This document shows, piece after piece, positions 23,648-30,678 of a stretch of 48,900 nucleotides of DNA (its first letter is position 1; each line of letters opens with the position of its first letter). Under the pieces are notes generated by a model. The model was given only the letters and a program-made list of their open reading frames with translations, had not been told where the DNA came from and made no database searches. A program made the position numbers and the translations under genes. This stretch comes from Verrucomicrobiales bacterium (lineage in GTDB: Bacteria; Verrucomicrobiota; Verrucomicrobiia; Limisphaerales; UBA9464): assembly GCA_027488845.1 (NCBI GenBank), contig JAIYBC010000051.1:1-48900 (forward strand), written 5' to 3'.

Positions 23648-24090
23648 TGATCCGTTCCCTCCTCGTCGCCGCGTTGTTGCCACTGCTTTCGGCCCCGGCA
23701 GCGGAAGCCCGCGTGGTCAAGGTGCTGCCCCATCGCCTGGATTCCCAGGGCCGGCACGCCCTCTCGCCCAGCCTGTACGAACGTGACGCCTACCAGGCGG
23801 AGCTCAGGGCCCATCCCGATCGCATTCGCGGCCTGCGCATCGACGTCCTGTGGTCCCTCAAGGAGCGCACTTCGGTTCCCTGTGTCCTCCGCCTTGAGCT
23901 GCGTGGGTCCAAGGGAGCCGATCCCGTGGTGCTCGAGCGACCTGTGAGCCGTGGATTCCTGCGCCGCCGATGGACGAAGGTGCTGTTGGATCCTGCGGAG
24001 TTCGAGCAGGTGGGTGACGTCTCGGCTTGGCGGGTCTCCCTGCGGAGCCGCGGCGAGGAGCTGGCTTCCATGGCCTCGTTCCTCTGGTAG
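23647..24090 (+). CDS. Small exported protein coupled to the upstream gene, unknown function
   Basis: A 147-residue protein with a signal peptide (MIRSLLVAALLPLLSAPAAEA). The mature part is mixed alpha/beta and rich in Arg and Leu, with an alternating pattern suggesting a beta-sandwich (GLRIDVLWSLKE, CVLRLELRGSKGADPVVLERPV, AWRVSLRSRGEELASMASFLW). I do not recognise a family. Its ATG overlaps the upstream stop by one base, so the two exported proteins are probably made together and may interact. Confidence 0.75.
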   Translation: MIRSLLVAALLPLLSAPAAEARVVKVLPHRLDSQGRHALSPSLYERDAYQAELRAHPDRIRGLRIDVLWSLKERTSVPCVLRLELRGSKGADPVVLERPVSRGFLRRRWTKVLLDPAEFEQVGDVSAWRVSLRSRGEELASMASFLW

Positions 24091-24125
24091 GTCGACGGGA
24101 TCCCCCCTTCGCCGGAGCCGCGGAC

Positions 24126-24698
24126 TCAGTGCAGCATGGGCTCCGGATTCGGCTCCCGGATCCACCGCGCGTCCAGGTCGAGATACCAGTCGAGCCGGCG
24201 GTCCGTCTCCGCCTCGTCGATGTGGCGGGCCATGATCAGGTAGGCGGCGTAGTGGTTGCCTTCCGACTCCACGAGCGAGCCGTAGAACTCCGACAGCTCC
24301 GGATCCCGGGATGCCAAGGCCTTCGAAAGGATCTGGAACTTCTCGCAGCTGCGGCCCTCGACGAGTGCGCAGACGATCAGGTGGTCGATGACCGACTCCT
24401 TCCGACCCTGACGGACCGAGGACATCATCCCGCTGATCCACGGACTTCGGAACGGTTGGCCGAACGGGATTCCACGGCGGCTGAGCAGCTTGAGGACGAG
24501 CTCGAAGTGCTGCAGTTCCTCGATGGCGATGGCGTTCAGTTCGTGGACGCGATCGTAGAGAGCCCGGTATTTCTCGAGGTTGATCGCGGTGGTGGCCGCC
24601 TTTCGCTCCAGATGGGCATGGTCGACGAGGACCGCCGGAAGGTTCCCGAGCACCTTTTCCAGCCAGCCATCCGGGATCGGTTCACGCCAAAGCAGCAC
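24126..24698 (-). CDS. miaE: MiaE-like tRNA hydroxylase (di-iron, ferritin-like)
   Basis: A 190-residue ferritin-like protein carrying the MiaE metal-binding pattern: DHAHLERKAATTAINL, then EELQHFELVLKLLSRRG, ALVEGRSCEKFQIL and SEGNHYAAYLIMAR. MiaE hydroxylates the isopentenyl group of ms2i6A at position 37 of tRNAs reading UNN codons, using oxygen and a di-iron centre. The length is typical of MiaE-like proteins. The start is GTG 24698. It converges with the preceding gene and stands alone on its strand, 163 nt from deoC. Confidence 0.88.
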   Translation of the reverse strand: MLLWREPIPDGWLEKVLGNLPAVLVDHAHLERKAATTAINLEKYRALYDRVHELNAIAIEELQHFELVLKLLSRRGIPFGQPFRSPWISGMMSSVRQGRKESVIDHLIVCALVEGRSCEKFQILSKALASRDPELSEFYGSLVESEGNHYAAYLIMARHIDEAETDRRLDWYLDLDARWIREPNPEPMLH

Positions 24699-24860
24699 GC
24701 GGTCAAAATAGGCGCACGCCAGCCGAGGCTGAAGCCGGAACTCGGGTTGACCGATCCCGGAGGCGCCTCACGGGTGAACGCACAGCCGCGTGGGAACCGG
24801 AATGGAACCGTGGGCGTTCCGATGGGATGTCCGAACAATGGCCGTCGGTGGCGATGGAGT

Positions 24861-25661
24861 TCAGTATCCGCCGGTCCCGAGTTTGCCGGTGGGGACGCCG
24901 GGTCCGGAAACCCCACCCGCCTTCTCCGCCGCTTCGCGTCTCCGGTATTCGTCCATCATCGCGGCCGTCGCGGTGGCTCCGCATCGGGAGGCACCGAGGT
25001 CACGGACACGGATGAGTCCGTCCAGGTCGCGGACGCCGCCCGCGGCCTTCACCTGGACGGCGGGCCCCACCGCGGCGCGCATCAGCGCCAGGTCGTGTTC
25101 CGTGGCCCCCTTGTAGTTGTAGGAACCGTCCGGTTGCTTGACGAAGCCATATCCGGATGAGGTCTTGACCCAATCCGCACCGGCAGCTTCGCAGAGCGTG
25201 CAGAGGCGCCGCTTGAAGGCGTCCGCGTCGAGTCCGGCTCCGCCCTGGGTCAGGTAGTCGTTCTCGAAGATCACCTTCACCTTGGCCCCGTGCGCATGGG
25301 CTTCGTCGCAGACCGCCTTCACGTCGGCGGCGACATAGTCCCAGTCGCCGCCAAGCGCCTTTCCGACATTGATCACCATGTCGATCTCCTCCGCCCCGTC
25401 GCGGCAGGCGATCGTGGTCTCGAGCCGTTTGGACTCGGTGGTGGAGTTGCCGTGGGGAAAGCCGATCACCGCCCCGACCTTGACCCCGGTGCCGGCGAGG
25501 ATCCTTGCCGCCAAGCCCACCGCGTAGGGCTTGATGCACACCGAGGCCACGCCATAGCGCGCAGCCAGGCGGCATCCTTCCTCGAGGTCCCGGTCGGTCA
25601 TCGTCGGATGCAACAGGGAATGGTCGATCATCTTGGCGAGTTCGTCGTAGGTGTACTTCAT
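24861..25661 (-). CDS. deoC: Deoxyribose-phosphate aldolase
   Basis: Cleaves 2-deoxyribose 5-phosphate to glyceraldehyde 3-phosphate and acetaldehyde in deoxynucleoside catabolism. The 266-residue TIM barrel has IDHSLLHPTMT near the start, GFPHGNS, EEIDMVINVGKA, the Schiff-base lysine K166 in DWVKTSSGYG, and the second lysine in VQVKAAGGVRD. The Gly/Thr-rich C-terminal tail is a small extension. The ATG at 25661 overlaps the stop of the upstream gntR gene by 4 bp (ATGA), so the two are coupled and the regulator probably controls deoC. Confidence 0.95.
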   Translation of the reverse strand: MKYTYDELAKMIDHSLLHPTMTDRDLEEGCRLAARYGVASVCIKPYAVGLAARILAGTGVKVGAVIGFPHGNSTTESKRLETTIACRDGAEEIDMVINVGKALGGDWDYVAADVKAVCDEAHAHGAKVKVIFENDYLTQGGAGLDADAFKRRLCTLCEAAGADWVKTSSGYGFVKQPDGSYNYKGATEHDLALMRAAVGPAVQVKAAGGVRDLDGLIRVRDLGASRCGATATAAMMDEYRRREAAEKAGGVSGPGVPTGKLGTGGY

Positions 25662-26482
25662 CGGAGGATGTGTGCGGTGGGTTGCTGGGAGGCTGGTGTG
25701 AATCCGGACATCGATGTGATCCGACCCGGACGTGGTGGCTGGTCGATGGTGATGGTGTTGACGAATCCGAAGAGGTCGCCGCGATAGAGGGTGTCCTCGA
25801 CCCAGACCGGGCCGGCGACGGCCCGACCGATGGCATGGACCCGAAGACCGGCGCTCCCGGGTGCCACCTGGAGTAGGGATGCATCCGAAGGTTCGAGGGG
25901 GACGGCCCCGAGAACCTGGTCCGCGCCGGTCAACCTCAGGCCGGTTTCTTGTCGGAGCCGCTCGTACAGGGAACCTTCCAATTCCTCCCGCCGGAGTTCG
26001 GGGCAGACGTCCGCCCGAAGATGCCGTCGCTCGAGGATCACGGGAATGCCGTCTGCCAAACGCAGGCGTACGATCCGGAAAACTCCGACTGGCGCGGTGC
26101 CGCCCAGTTCCTGGAGCGCGATGTCGGGAAGGTCACGTCCGTCGACTCTTTCGAACTCCAGCACCCGGGTGGAAGGAATCCGTCCGGCGAGACGTGCCTT
26201 CTGGGTGAAGCTCACCAAGGCGCCGAGATCGAGTTCGAGGGCCTCTTTGCGGACGAAAGTGCCGATCCCGGGGCGGAACTGGAGCAGCCCTTCCATGACC
26301 AATTGGGAAAGCGCCTTGTTGGCGGTGACGCGGCTGACGCGGTACCTCAGGGCCAGCTCCCGCTCCGTTGGGAAACGCCCTCCCGGCGGGATCTCCCCTG
26401 AAAGCGCCAGCCGACGCAGACGATCATGCAACTGATGGTAGGCCGGTGTTCGCTGAAGGGGATCCGACTCCGGCAGCATCAT
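25658..26482 (-). CDS. GntR/HutC-type transcriptional regulator
   Basis: A 274-residue repressor. A winged-helix GntR domain (PAYHQLHDRLRRLALSGEIPPGGRFPTERELALRYRVSRVTANKALSQLVMEGLLQFRPGIGTFV) is followed by a UTRA ligand-binding domain (PVGVFRIVRLRLADGIPVILERRHLRADVCPEL, VWVEDTLYRGDLFGF). UTRA domains sense small metabolites, often sugars or phosphosugars; the coupling to deoC suggests a deoxynucleoside or deoxyribose signal. ATG 26482 is chosen because the next upstream ATG, 26497, lies inside a palindrome that looks like the gene's own operator. Confidence 0.9.
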   Translation of the reverse strand: MMLPESDPLQRTPAYHQLHDRLRRLALSGEIPPGGRFPTERELALRYRVSRVTANKALSQLVMEGLLQFRPGIGTFVRKEALELDLGALVSFTQKARLAGRIPSTRVLEFERVDGRDLPDIALQELGGTAPVGVFRIVRLRLADGIPVILERRHLRADVCPELRREELEGSLYERLRQETGLRLTGADQVLGAVPLEPSDASLLQVAPGSAGLRVHAIGRAVAGPVWVEDTLYRGDLFGFVNTITIDQPPRPGRITSMSGFTPASQQPTAHILR

Positions 26483-26484
26483 GA

Positions 26485-26509
26485 CAACCAGTGGCATAGC
26501 CACCAGTTG
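26485..26509. promoter_or_regulatory. Imperfect palindromic operator upstream of gntR-deoC
   Basis: A 25-bp element with 11-nt arms and a 3-nt centre. The inner GTGGC-ATA-GCCAC (26491-26503) is perfect and the outer CAAC/GTTG pairs, with two mismatches between. An overlapping ACCA-N7-TGGT lies at 26502-26516. It ends 2 nt before the proposed gntR start, so binding would block both transcription and the ribosome site. Confidence 0.55.
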
Positions 26510-26516
26510 ACTTGGT

Positions 26517-26779
26517 TGCAAGCGAGGTCTGGATGGTTCGAAGTGGAAACGAGGGAGACTTGGCATCCCACAGACCGGCCCAATTGTTCAGGTTGGCTCC
26601 GATTGGGTTCGGTTTCCGGATCCTATCATGTTCCCCAACGCATTGAAGAAGACCTTGGGATCCAAAGGGGCTGTCCGTGCCGAGTGGCCACCGGGCAAAC
26701 AGCGGAGCGGCAATACCGGACGGGTCACATTTGCCGGTCGATCTCGGCCGGAACGGCAATTTCGTGGTGCTCCAAGGGG
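26517..26779. other. Gene-free region between gntR and fliW
   Basis: The divergent gap of about 350 nt between gntR and fliW. Apart from the gntR operator on its left and a promoter candidate on its right, I see only short symmetric patches: CCCAAT...ATTGGG (about 26577-26606) and TTGCCG...CGGCAA (about 26730-26758). No open frame with coding character and no known RNA motif was recognised. Confidence 0.4.
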
Positions 26780-26807
26780 TTGGATTGGTTGAACAGTATT
26801 GTATACC
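26780..26807 (+). promoter_or_regulatory. Candidate promoter of fliW
   Basis: TTGGAT (26780-26785), 16 bp, then TATACC (26802-26807), in an A/T-rich pocket. A transcript would start near 26814 and have a leader of about 40 nt before the fliW ATG at 26853. Confidence 0.45.
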
Positions 26808-26852
26808 AGCATCTTACATGGATGGCATATGCGGTGCTTTCAGGTTCTCGAC

Positions 26853-27263
26853 ATGAGTACCGTCGTTGAAACACCTCAGGTGAAGACCCTAACGGTTCGT
26901 CTGCCTCTGGGGCTTCTGGGATTCGAGAAGATCAAGAGCTACTGGCTCATCTCCAATCCCGAGGAGGAGCCCTTCTGCTGGCTCCAGGTACCCGACGAGG
27001 CCGACTTGGCCTTCCTCGTGGTCCCGCCGGCCGCGGTCCTGCCGGACTATGCGCCGGACCTCTCCAACGACGATGTTGCGTATCTGGGCATCGAGTCGCC
27101 CGAGGACGCCTGGATCTACAACATCGTCACCATCCGTCCCGACGGCACCTCCTCCGTCAACCTCAAGGGACCGATCGTCATCAATCGGCACACCCTGATC
27201 GGAAAGCAGGTGGTGCTGGCGAATTCACCCTACCCGATCCAGTACCCGCTCGGAGCGGCCTGA
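26853..27263 (+). CDS. fliW: Flagellar assembly factor FliW
   Basis: FliW binds CsrA and, when flagellin is scarce, frees flagellin translation from CsrA repression. The 136 residues match the family: LPLGLLGFEKIKSYWLI near the start, FCWLQVPDEADLAFLVVPP in the middle and NIVTIRPDGTSSVNLKGPIVINRHTLIGKQVVL at the end. The ATG at 26853 is chosen over an in-frame start at 26799, which adds residues without homology. The next genes are csrA and a flagellin, the classical three-partner arrangement. Confidence 0.95.
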   Translation: MSTVVETPQVKTLTVRLPLGLLGFEKIKSYWLISNPEEEPFCWLQVPDEADLAFLVVPPAAVLPDYAPDLSNDDVAYLGIESPEDAWIYNIVTIRPDGTSSVNLKGPIVINRHTLIGKQVVLANSPYPIQYPLGAA

Positions 27264-27286
27264 TCCCCATTCGGAACCACGGAAGG
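27252..27286 (+). promoter_or_regulatory. GGA motifs in the csrA leader, possible CsrA autoregulation
   Basis: Three GGA triplets lie at 27252-27254, 27273-27275 and 27281-27283. The last is part of GGAAGG, the only Shine-Dalgarno-like sequence before csrA, 4 nt from its ATG. CsrA recognises GGA in leaders and often blocks the ribosome site. Confidence 0.45.
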
Positions 27287-27290
27287 TCCC

Positions 27291-27527
27291 ATGCTGATAC
27301 TATCCCGCAAAACCGGTGAGAGTGTGGTCATCGACGGCCGCATCCTCGTGAAGATTGTCCGACTCGACGGCGACCTCGTGAAGGTCGGCATCGAGGCTCC
27401 AGCCGATGTCCCCGTGCACCGCCTGGAGGTGTACGAGGAGATCCAGAAGGCGAACCAGGCGGCGGTCACCAAGAACCGTCCACGCATCCTCCCCAAACTG
27501 CCCCAGCCAGCCACCCGGGTGGTCTGA
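27291..27527 (+). CDS. csrA: Carbon storage regulator CsrA (RsmA)
   Basis: A small dimeric RNA-binding repressor of translation. MLILSRKTGESVVIDGRILVKIVRLDGDLVKVGIEAPADVPVHRLEVYEEI gives the five beta strands and the RNA-contacting L4 and R44 region (VHRLEVY). At 78 residues it has a C-terminal extension of about 17 residues over E. coli CsrA (TKNRPRILPKLPQPATRVV), basic and proline-rich. It lies 27 nt after fliW and 63 nt before the flagellin gene, so probably in one transcript. Confidence 0.96.
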   Translation: MLILSRKTGESVVIDGRILVKIVRLDGDLVKVGIEAPADVPVHRLEVYEEIQKANQAAVTKNRPRILPKLPQPATRVV

Positions 27528-27590
27528 GGCCGTTTCCCCGATTTCCGATTCCGTCCTGCCCAACAACGCAACCAACACCCCTAGATCCGT

Positions 27591-28394
27591 ATGGTCATCA
27601 ACACCAATCTGGCGGCCCAGACGTCCGCCAACAACCTCAGTGCAAGTTCCGCCGCCCTGTCGCGCTCCCTGGCGCGCCTGAGCTCGGGCTCGAAGATCGT
27701 CAATCCCTACGATGACGCCGCCGGCCTCGCCGTCAGCATGCGTCTCGACGCCCAGGTCCAACGGACCACGGCCGCCAAGTCCAACGTCGCGAACGCGATG
27801 TCGTTCAGCCAGACACAGGACGGCTACCTCAAGCGCGTCTCCAAGGCCCTGGATCGTATGAGCGAACTCGCCATCCTCGCCCAGGACGTCACCAAGACCG
27901 ATTCCGACCGTTCCCTCTACCAGAACGAGTTCACGCAGCTCTCGTCCTACATCACTTCGGCGGCGACCAAGGACTTCAACGGCGTCTCGCTGTTCTCCGG
28001 CACGTCCCTCGACGTGACCATCGATTCGGACGGCTCGACCTTCTCCATGGGAGGCGTCGATCTCGCGTCGACCACCTACTCGAACGCCACCGGCGCGTCC
28101 GTTGCCACGACCACCGGAGCGGCGACGGCCTTGACCGCGGTGCGGGCGGCCATCACCGAACTCGCCTCCAACCGGGCGACGATCGGCGCCTACCAGGCCC
28201 GTCTGAACTACACCTCGGAACAGCTGACCGTCAGCGCCGAGAACCTCACCGCCGCCAGTTCCATCATCAAGGACGTGGACGTGGCCCAGGAAAGCACGCA
28301 GTACGCGCGCAACAACATCCTGGTCCAGTCCGGCACCGCGATGTTGGCCCAGGCCAACCAGCTCCCGCAGGGCGTCCTGAAGCTGCTCGGCTGA
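27591..28394 (+). CDS. fliC: Flagellin, short form
   Basis: The filament subunit. The conserved N-terminus (VINTNLAAQTSANNL, LARLSSGSKIVNPYDDAAGLAVS) and C-terminus (DVDVAQESTQYARNNILVQSGTAMLAQANQLPQGVLKLLG) form the D0/D1 coiled core. Between them is only a small Ser/Thr/Gly-rich segment (about residues 135-185), so at 267 residues the variable outer domains D2/D3 are essentially absent. The leader has no GGA triplet and no Shine-Dalgarno, unlike B. subtilis hag where CsrA binds GGA hairpins. No other flagellar structural gene is in the window. Confidence 0.95.
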   Translation: MVINTNLAAQTSANNLSASSAALSRSLARLSSGSKIVNPYDDAAGLAVSMRLDAQVQRTTAAKSNVANAMSFSQTQDGYLKRVSKALDRMSELAILAQDVTKTDSDRSLYQNEFTQLSSYITSAATKDFNGVSLFSGTSLDVTIDSDGSTFSMGGVDLASTTYSNATGASVATTTGAATALTAVRAAITELASNRATIGAYQARLNYTSEQLTVSAENLTAASSIIKDVDVAQESTQYARNNILVQSGTAMLAQANQLPQGVLKLLG

Positions 28395-28417
28395 TCCGGT
28401 TGCCGCGGCAGGATTCC

Positions 28418-28452
28418 GGCGCGCCGACGGACAAGGGGTCCGTCGGCGCGCC
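28418..28452. terminator. Perfect 15-bp hairpin downstream of flagellin
   Basis: Arms GGCGCGCCGACGGAC (28418-28432) and GTCCGTCGGCGCGCC (28438-28452) pair perfectly around AAGGG. No T-run follows on either strand. It lies 24 nt after the flagellin stop. It may protect the 3' end of an abundant mRNA or act as a Rho-assisted terminator. Confidence 0.6.
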
Positions 28453-28554
28453 CACCGGCCCCGTCCTTCCGCAGCCTTTTCCCAAGACGGCTTCTCAAGC
28501 TTTCCCGTCTTCGGCCGATGAGTCCAGTGGTTCACCTTCCATCCTTGGATTCCC

Positions 28555-29055
28555 ATGATCGCCACCGCTGAAGAAAAGTCCTCCATCGCCGGCAAGTACC
28601 TGACCTTCCGCCTCGGACGGGAGTCCTACGGAATCAGCGTGCTCCGGATCCGCGAGATCATCCGCAATGTCGAGGTGACCCCCGTGCCACAGATGCCCGA
28701 ATACGTGAAGGGCGTCATCAATCTCCGGGGCAAGATCATCCCCATCGTCGATCTCCGCCGGAAATTCGACCTCTCGAACATCAAGGACACCGACCAGACC
28801 TGCATCGTCGTGGTCCAGGTCCGGCAATCCGACGGCTCCACCGCCCTCATGGGCCTGCTGGTTGACGCCGTCGAGGAGGTGGTGAACTTCGGGTCCGGAG
28901 ACATCGAGGACACGCCCAACTTCGGTGGCAGCCTCGACACCGAATACATCCTCGGGATGGCCAAGGTCCGGGGCGCCGTGAAGACCCTGCTCGACATCGA
29001 CCGGGTCGTCGCCGCCGATGCGATCACAAAGGCGGCCCATGCCGCCGCCGTCTGA
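28555..29055 (+). CDS. cheW: Chemotaxis coupling protein CheW
   Basis: CheW links chemoreceptors to the kinase CheA. The 166 residues include the standard KYLTFRLGRESYGISVLRIREIIRNVEVTPVPQMPEYVKGVINLRGKIIPIVDLRRKF and the late YILGMAKVRGAVKTLLDIDRVV. The start is ATG 28555. It follows flagellin by 160 nt and is closed by a terminator. There is no cheA or receptor gene beside it, so it serves a system encoded elsewhere. Confidence 0.95.
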   Translation: MIATAEEKSSIAGKYLTFRLGRESYGISVLRIREIIRNVEVTPVPQMPEYVKGVINLRGKIIPIVDLRRKFDLSNIKDTDQTCIVVVQVRQSDGSTALMGLLVDAVEEVVNFGSGDIEDTPNFGGSLDTEYILGMAKVRGAVKTLLDIDRVVAADAITKAAHAAAV

Positions 29056-29079
29056 CCGTCCGACATCGGTTCCAAGCCC

Positions 29080-29118
29080 GCCCGCCGATTCCTTCGGGAA
29101 TGGCGGGCGCTTCGTTTT
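29080..29118 (+). terminator. Rho-independent terminator after cheW
   Basis: GCCCGCC (29080-29086) and ATTCC (29088-29092), with one bulged G, pair with GGAAT (29097-29101) and GGCGGGC (29102-29108) around a TTCG tetraloop. TTCGTTTT follows. It starts 25 nt past the cheW stop. Confidence 0.75.
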
Positions 29119-29272
29119 GCCGGCGCCGTGCTCGCTTCCCGTCCTTTTCGGATGGCCGAGCGTCCACGCGGGCCGCTAGCCTTTTGCCGTTCCGCCCACC
29201 TGCACCCGATGGAGCTCCGGATTCCCGTTTCCGGCGCTCCGATGTGACGGCGTCGGAACCAGCATCCTCTCC

Positions 29273-30541
29273 ATGAACACCGTCTCGCAGCTCAAGACCA
29301 TCAAGAAGAACACCCGTGCCAAGGTCGAGGCCGAGCTCGCCCGCACCGGCGGACTGCTCCGTCTGGCGCCGGCCTGGGTTCCCCGCTCGTTTCTCCAGCC
29401 CGGATTGCGCATCAAGCTCCATCCGGACGACACCTACGCCTACGGCCTGAACCGCGGCGGCATCGACGAACGCTGGTTCGCCTCGACCACGCCGACCGCC
29501 AACGAAGGACGGGCTGCGGACGAGGGGCTGAACTACTGCGTGGTGGGCAAGGAGCGCTTCACCCTCGCCCAGGCGGTGGAGGACTGCGGTGCGACCCTGG
29601 TGGGCAAGGCGATCTGGAAGAAGTACGGCCGTTGGCCGGTCTACTCGAAGTTCTTCGACAACATGGGGCCGATCCCCCACCACATGCACCAGTCGGCCAA
29701 GCAGGCCAAGCTGGTGGGTCAGGAAGGGAAGCCCGAGTCCTACTACTTCCCGCCCCAGCACAACAACGTGGGGAACAACTTCCCCTACACGTTCATGGGC
29801 TTCGAACCCGGCACCACCAAGGCCCAGGTCCGGAAGTGCCTCGAGAACTGGAACAAGGGCGACAACGGCATCCTCGACCTCTCGAAGGCCTACCGCCTGA
29901 AGCCCGGCACCGGTTGGCTGATCGATCCCTGCATCCTCCACGCCCCGGGCAGCCTTTGCACCTACGAGCCGCAGTGGGGCAGCGACGTCTTCGGCATGTA
30001 CCAGAACCTGGTCGAGGGCCGCGAAGTGCCCTGGAGCCTGCTCGTGAAGGACATGCCCAAGAAGTACCACCACGACCTGGACTTCATCGTCGACCAACTC
30101 GACTGGGACAAGAACGTCGATCCCAACTTCAAGGACAACCACTACCTCGAGCCCGTGCCCGTCGCGGACACCCGTGCCGAAGGCTTCGTGGACCGCTGGA
30201 TCGTGTACGGCAAGGTGGATGGAGAGCAGCTCTTCACCGCCAAGGAACTGACGGTGGAGCCGGGTCAGAAGGTGACCATCCGGGACAATGGCGCCTACGG
30301 CCTCATCTGCGTCCAGGGTTCCGGCAAGATCAACGGCCTCCCGCTGAACAGCCCGAAGCTCATCCGGTTCCATGAGCTGACCGAGGACGAGTACTTCGCC
30401 ACCGAGGACGGTGCGAAGGCCGGCGTGACCTTCGAGAACACCAGCGAGACCGAACCCTTGGTGACCCTCCGTTACTTCGGTCCCGAGGTGAACCCGGAAG
30501 CCCCGGCCATGGGCGCCTATCGGAACAACACGTTCAGCTGA
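29273..30541 (+). CDS. Mannose-6-phosphate isomerase-like cupin protein
   Basis: A 422-residue cytoplasmic protein that looks like a double cupin related to type I phosphomannose isomerases. The metal-site-like motif FFDNMGPIPHHMHQS is followed by YYFPPQHNNVGNNFPYTFMGFEPGTTKAQVRKCLENW. Then come GTGWLIDPCILHAPGSLCTYEPQWGSDVFGM and a C-terminal cupin-like half (KELTVEPGQKVTIRDNGAYGLICVQGSGKING). The typical PMI HPHDD-type signature is not exact, so the substrate may differ. It is preceded by about 150 nt without features after the cheW terminator and probably has its own promoter. The sugar-isomerase role is inferred. Confidence 0.6.
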   Translation: MNTVSQLKTIKKNTRAKVEAELARTGGLLRLAPAWVPRSFLQPGLRIKLHPDDTYAYGLNRGGIDERWFASTTPTANEGRAADEGLNYCVVGKERFTLAQAVEDCGATLVGKAIWKKYGRWPVYSKFFDNMGPIPHHMHQSAKQAKLVGQEGKPESYYFPPQHNNVGNNFPYTFMGFEPGTTKAQVRKCLENWNKGDNGILDLSKAYRLKPGTGWLIDPCILHAPGSLCTYEPQWGSDVFGMYQNLVEGREVPWSLLVKDMPKKYHHDLDFIVDQLDWDKNVDPNFKDNHYLEPVPVADTRAEGFVDRWIVYGKVDGEQLFTAKELTVEPGQKVTIRDNGAYGLICVQGSGKINGLPLNSPKLIRFHELTEDEYFATEDGAKAGVTFENTSETEPLVTLRYFGPEVNPEAPAMGAYRNNTFS

Positions 30542-30644
30542 GCGGACGGTCGGGGTCGGTACGACGGTTTCCATTTCGGGCCTTCGGCCTCGATGGGAGC
30601 GCCGCTCGCCCTGCTGCCGAATCGACCGGATGTGGGTCAATCGG

Positions 30645-30673
30645 GATGGCCACCGCCAAGAGCGGTGGCCATC
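30645..30673. promoter_or_regulatory. 12-bp perfect inverted repeat in front of the ORF6N gene
   Basis: GATGGCCACCGC (30645-30656) and GCGGTGGCCATC (30662-30673), loop CAAGA, end 5 nt before the ATG at 30679. In RNA it would sequester the ribosome-binding region; in DNA it is a candidate operator. Confidence 0.6.
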
Positions 30674-30678
30674 TCACG

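Noticed and set aside
26680-26770. A cyclic-di-GMP-type riboswitch in the fliW leader region, because of GGGCAAAC
   Set aside because: The GNRA loop and the second conserved strand (ACGCAAAGCC) are missing, and the proposed fliW promoter lies downstream of it.
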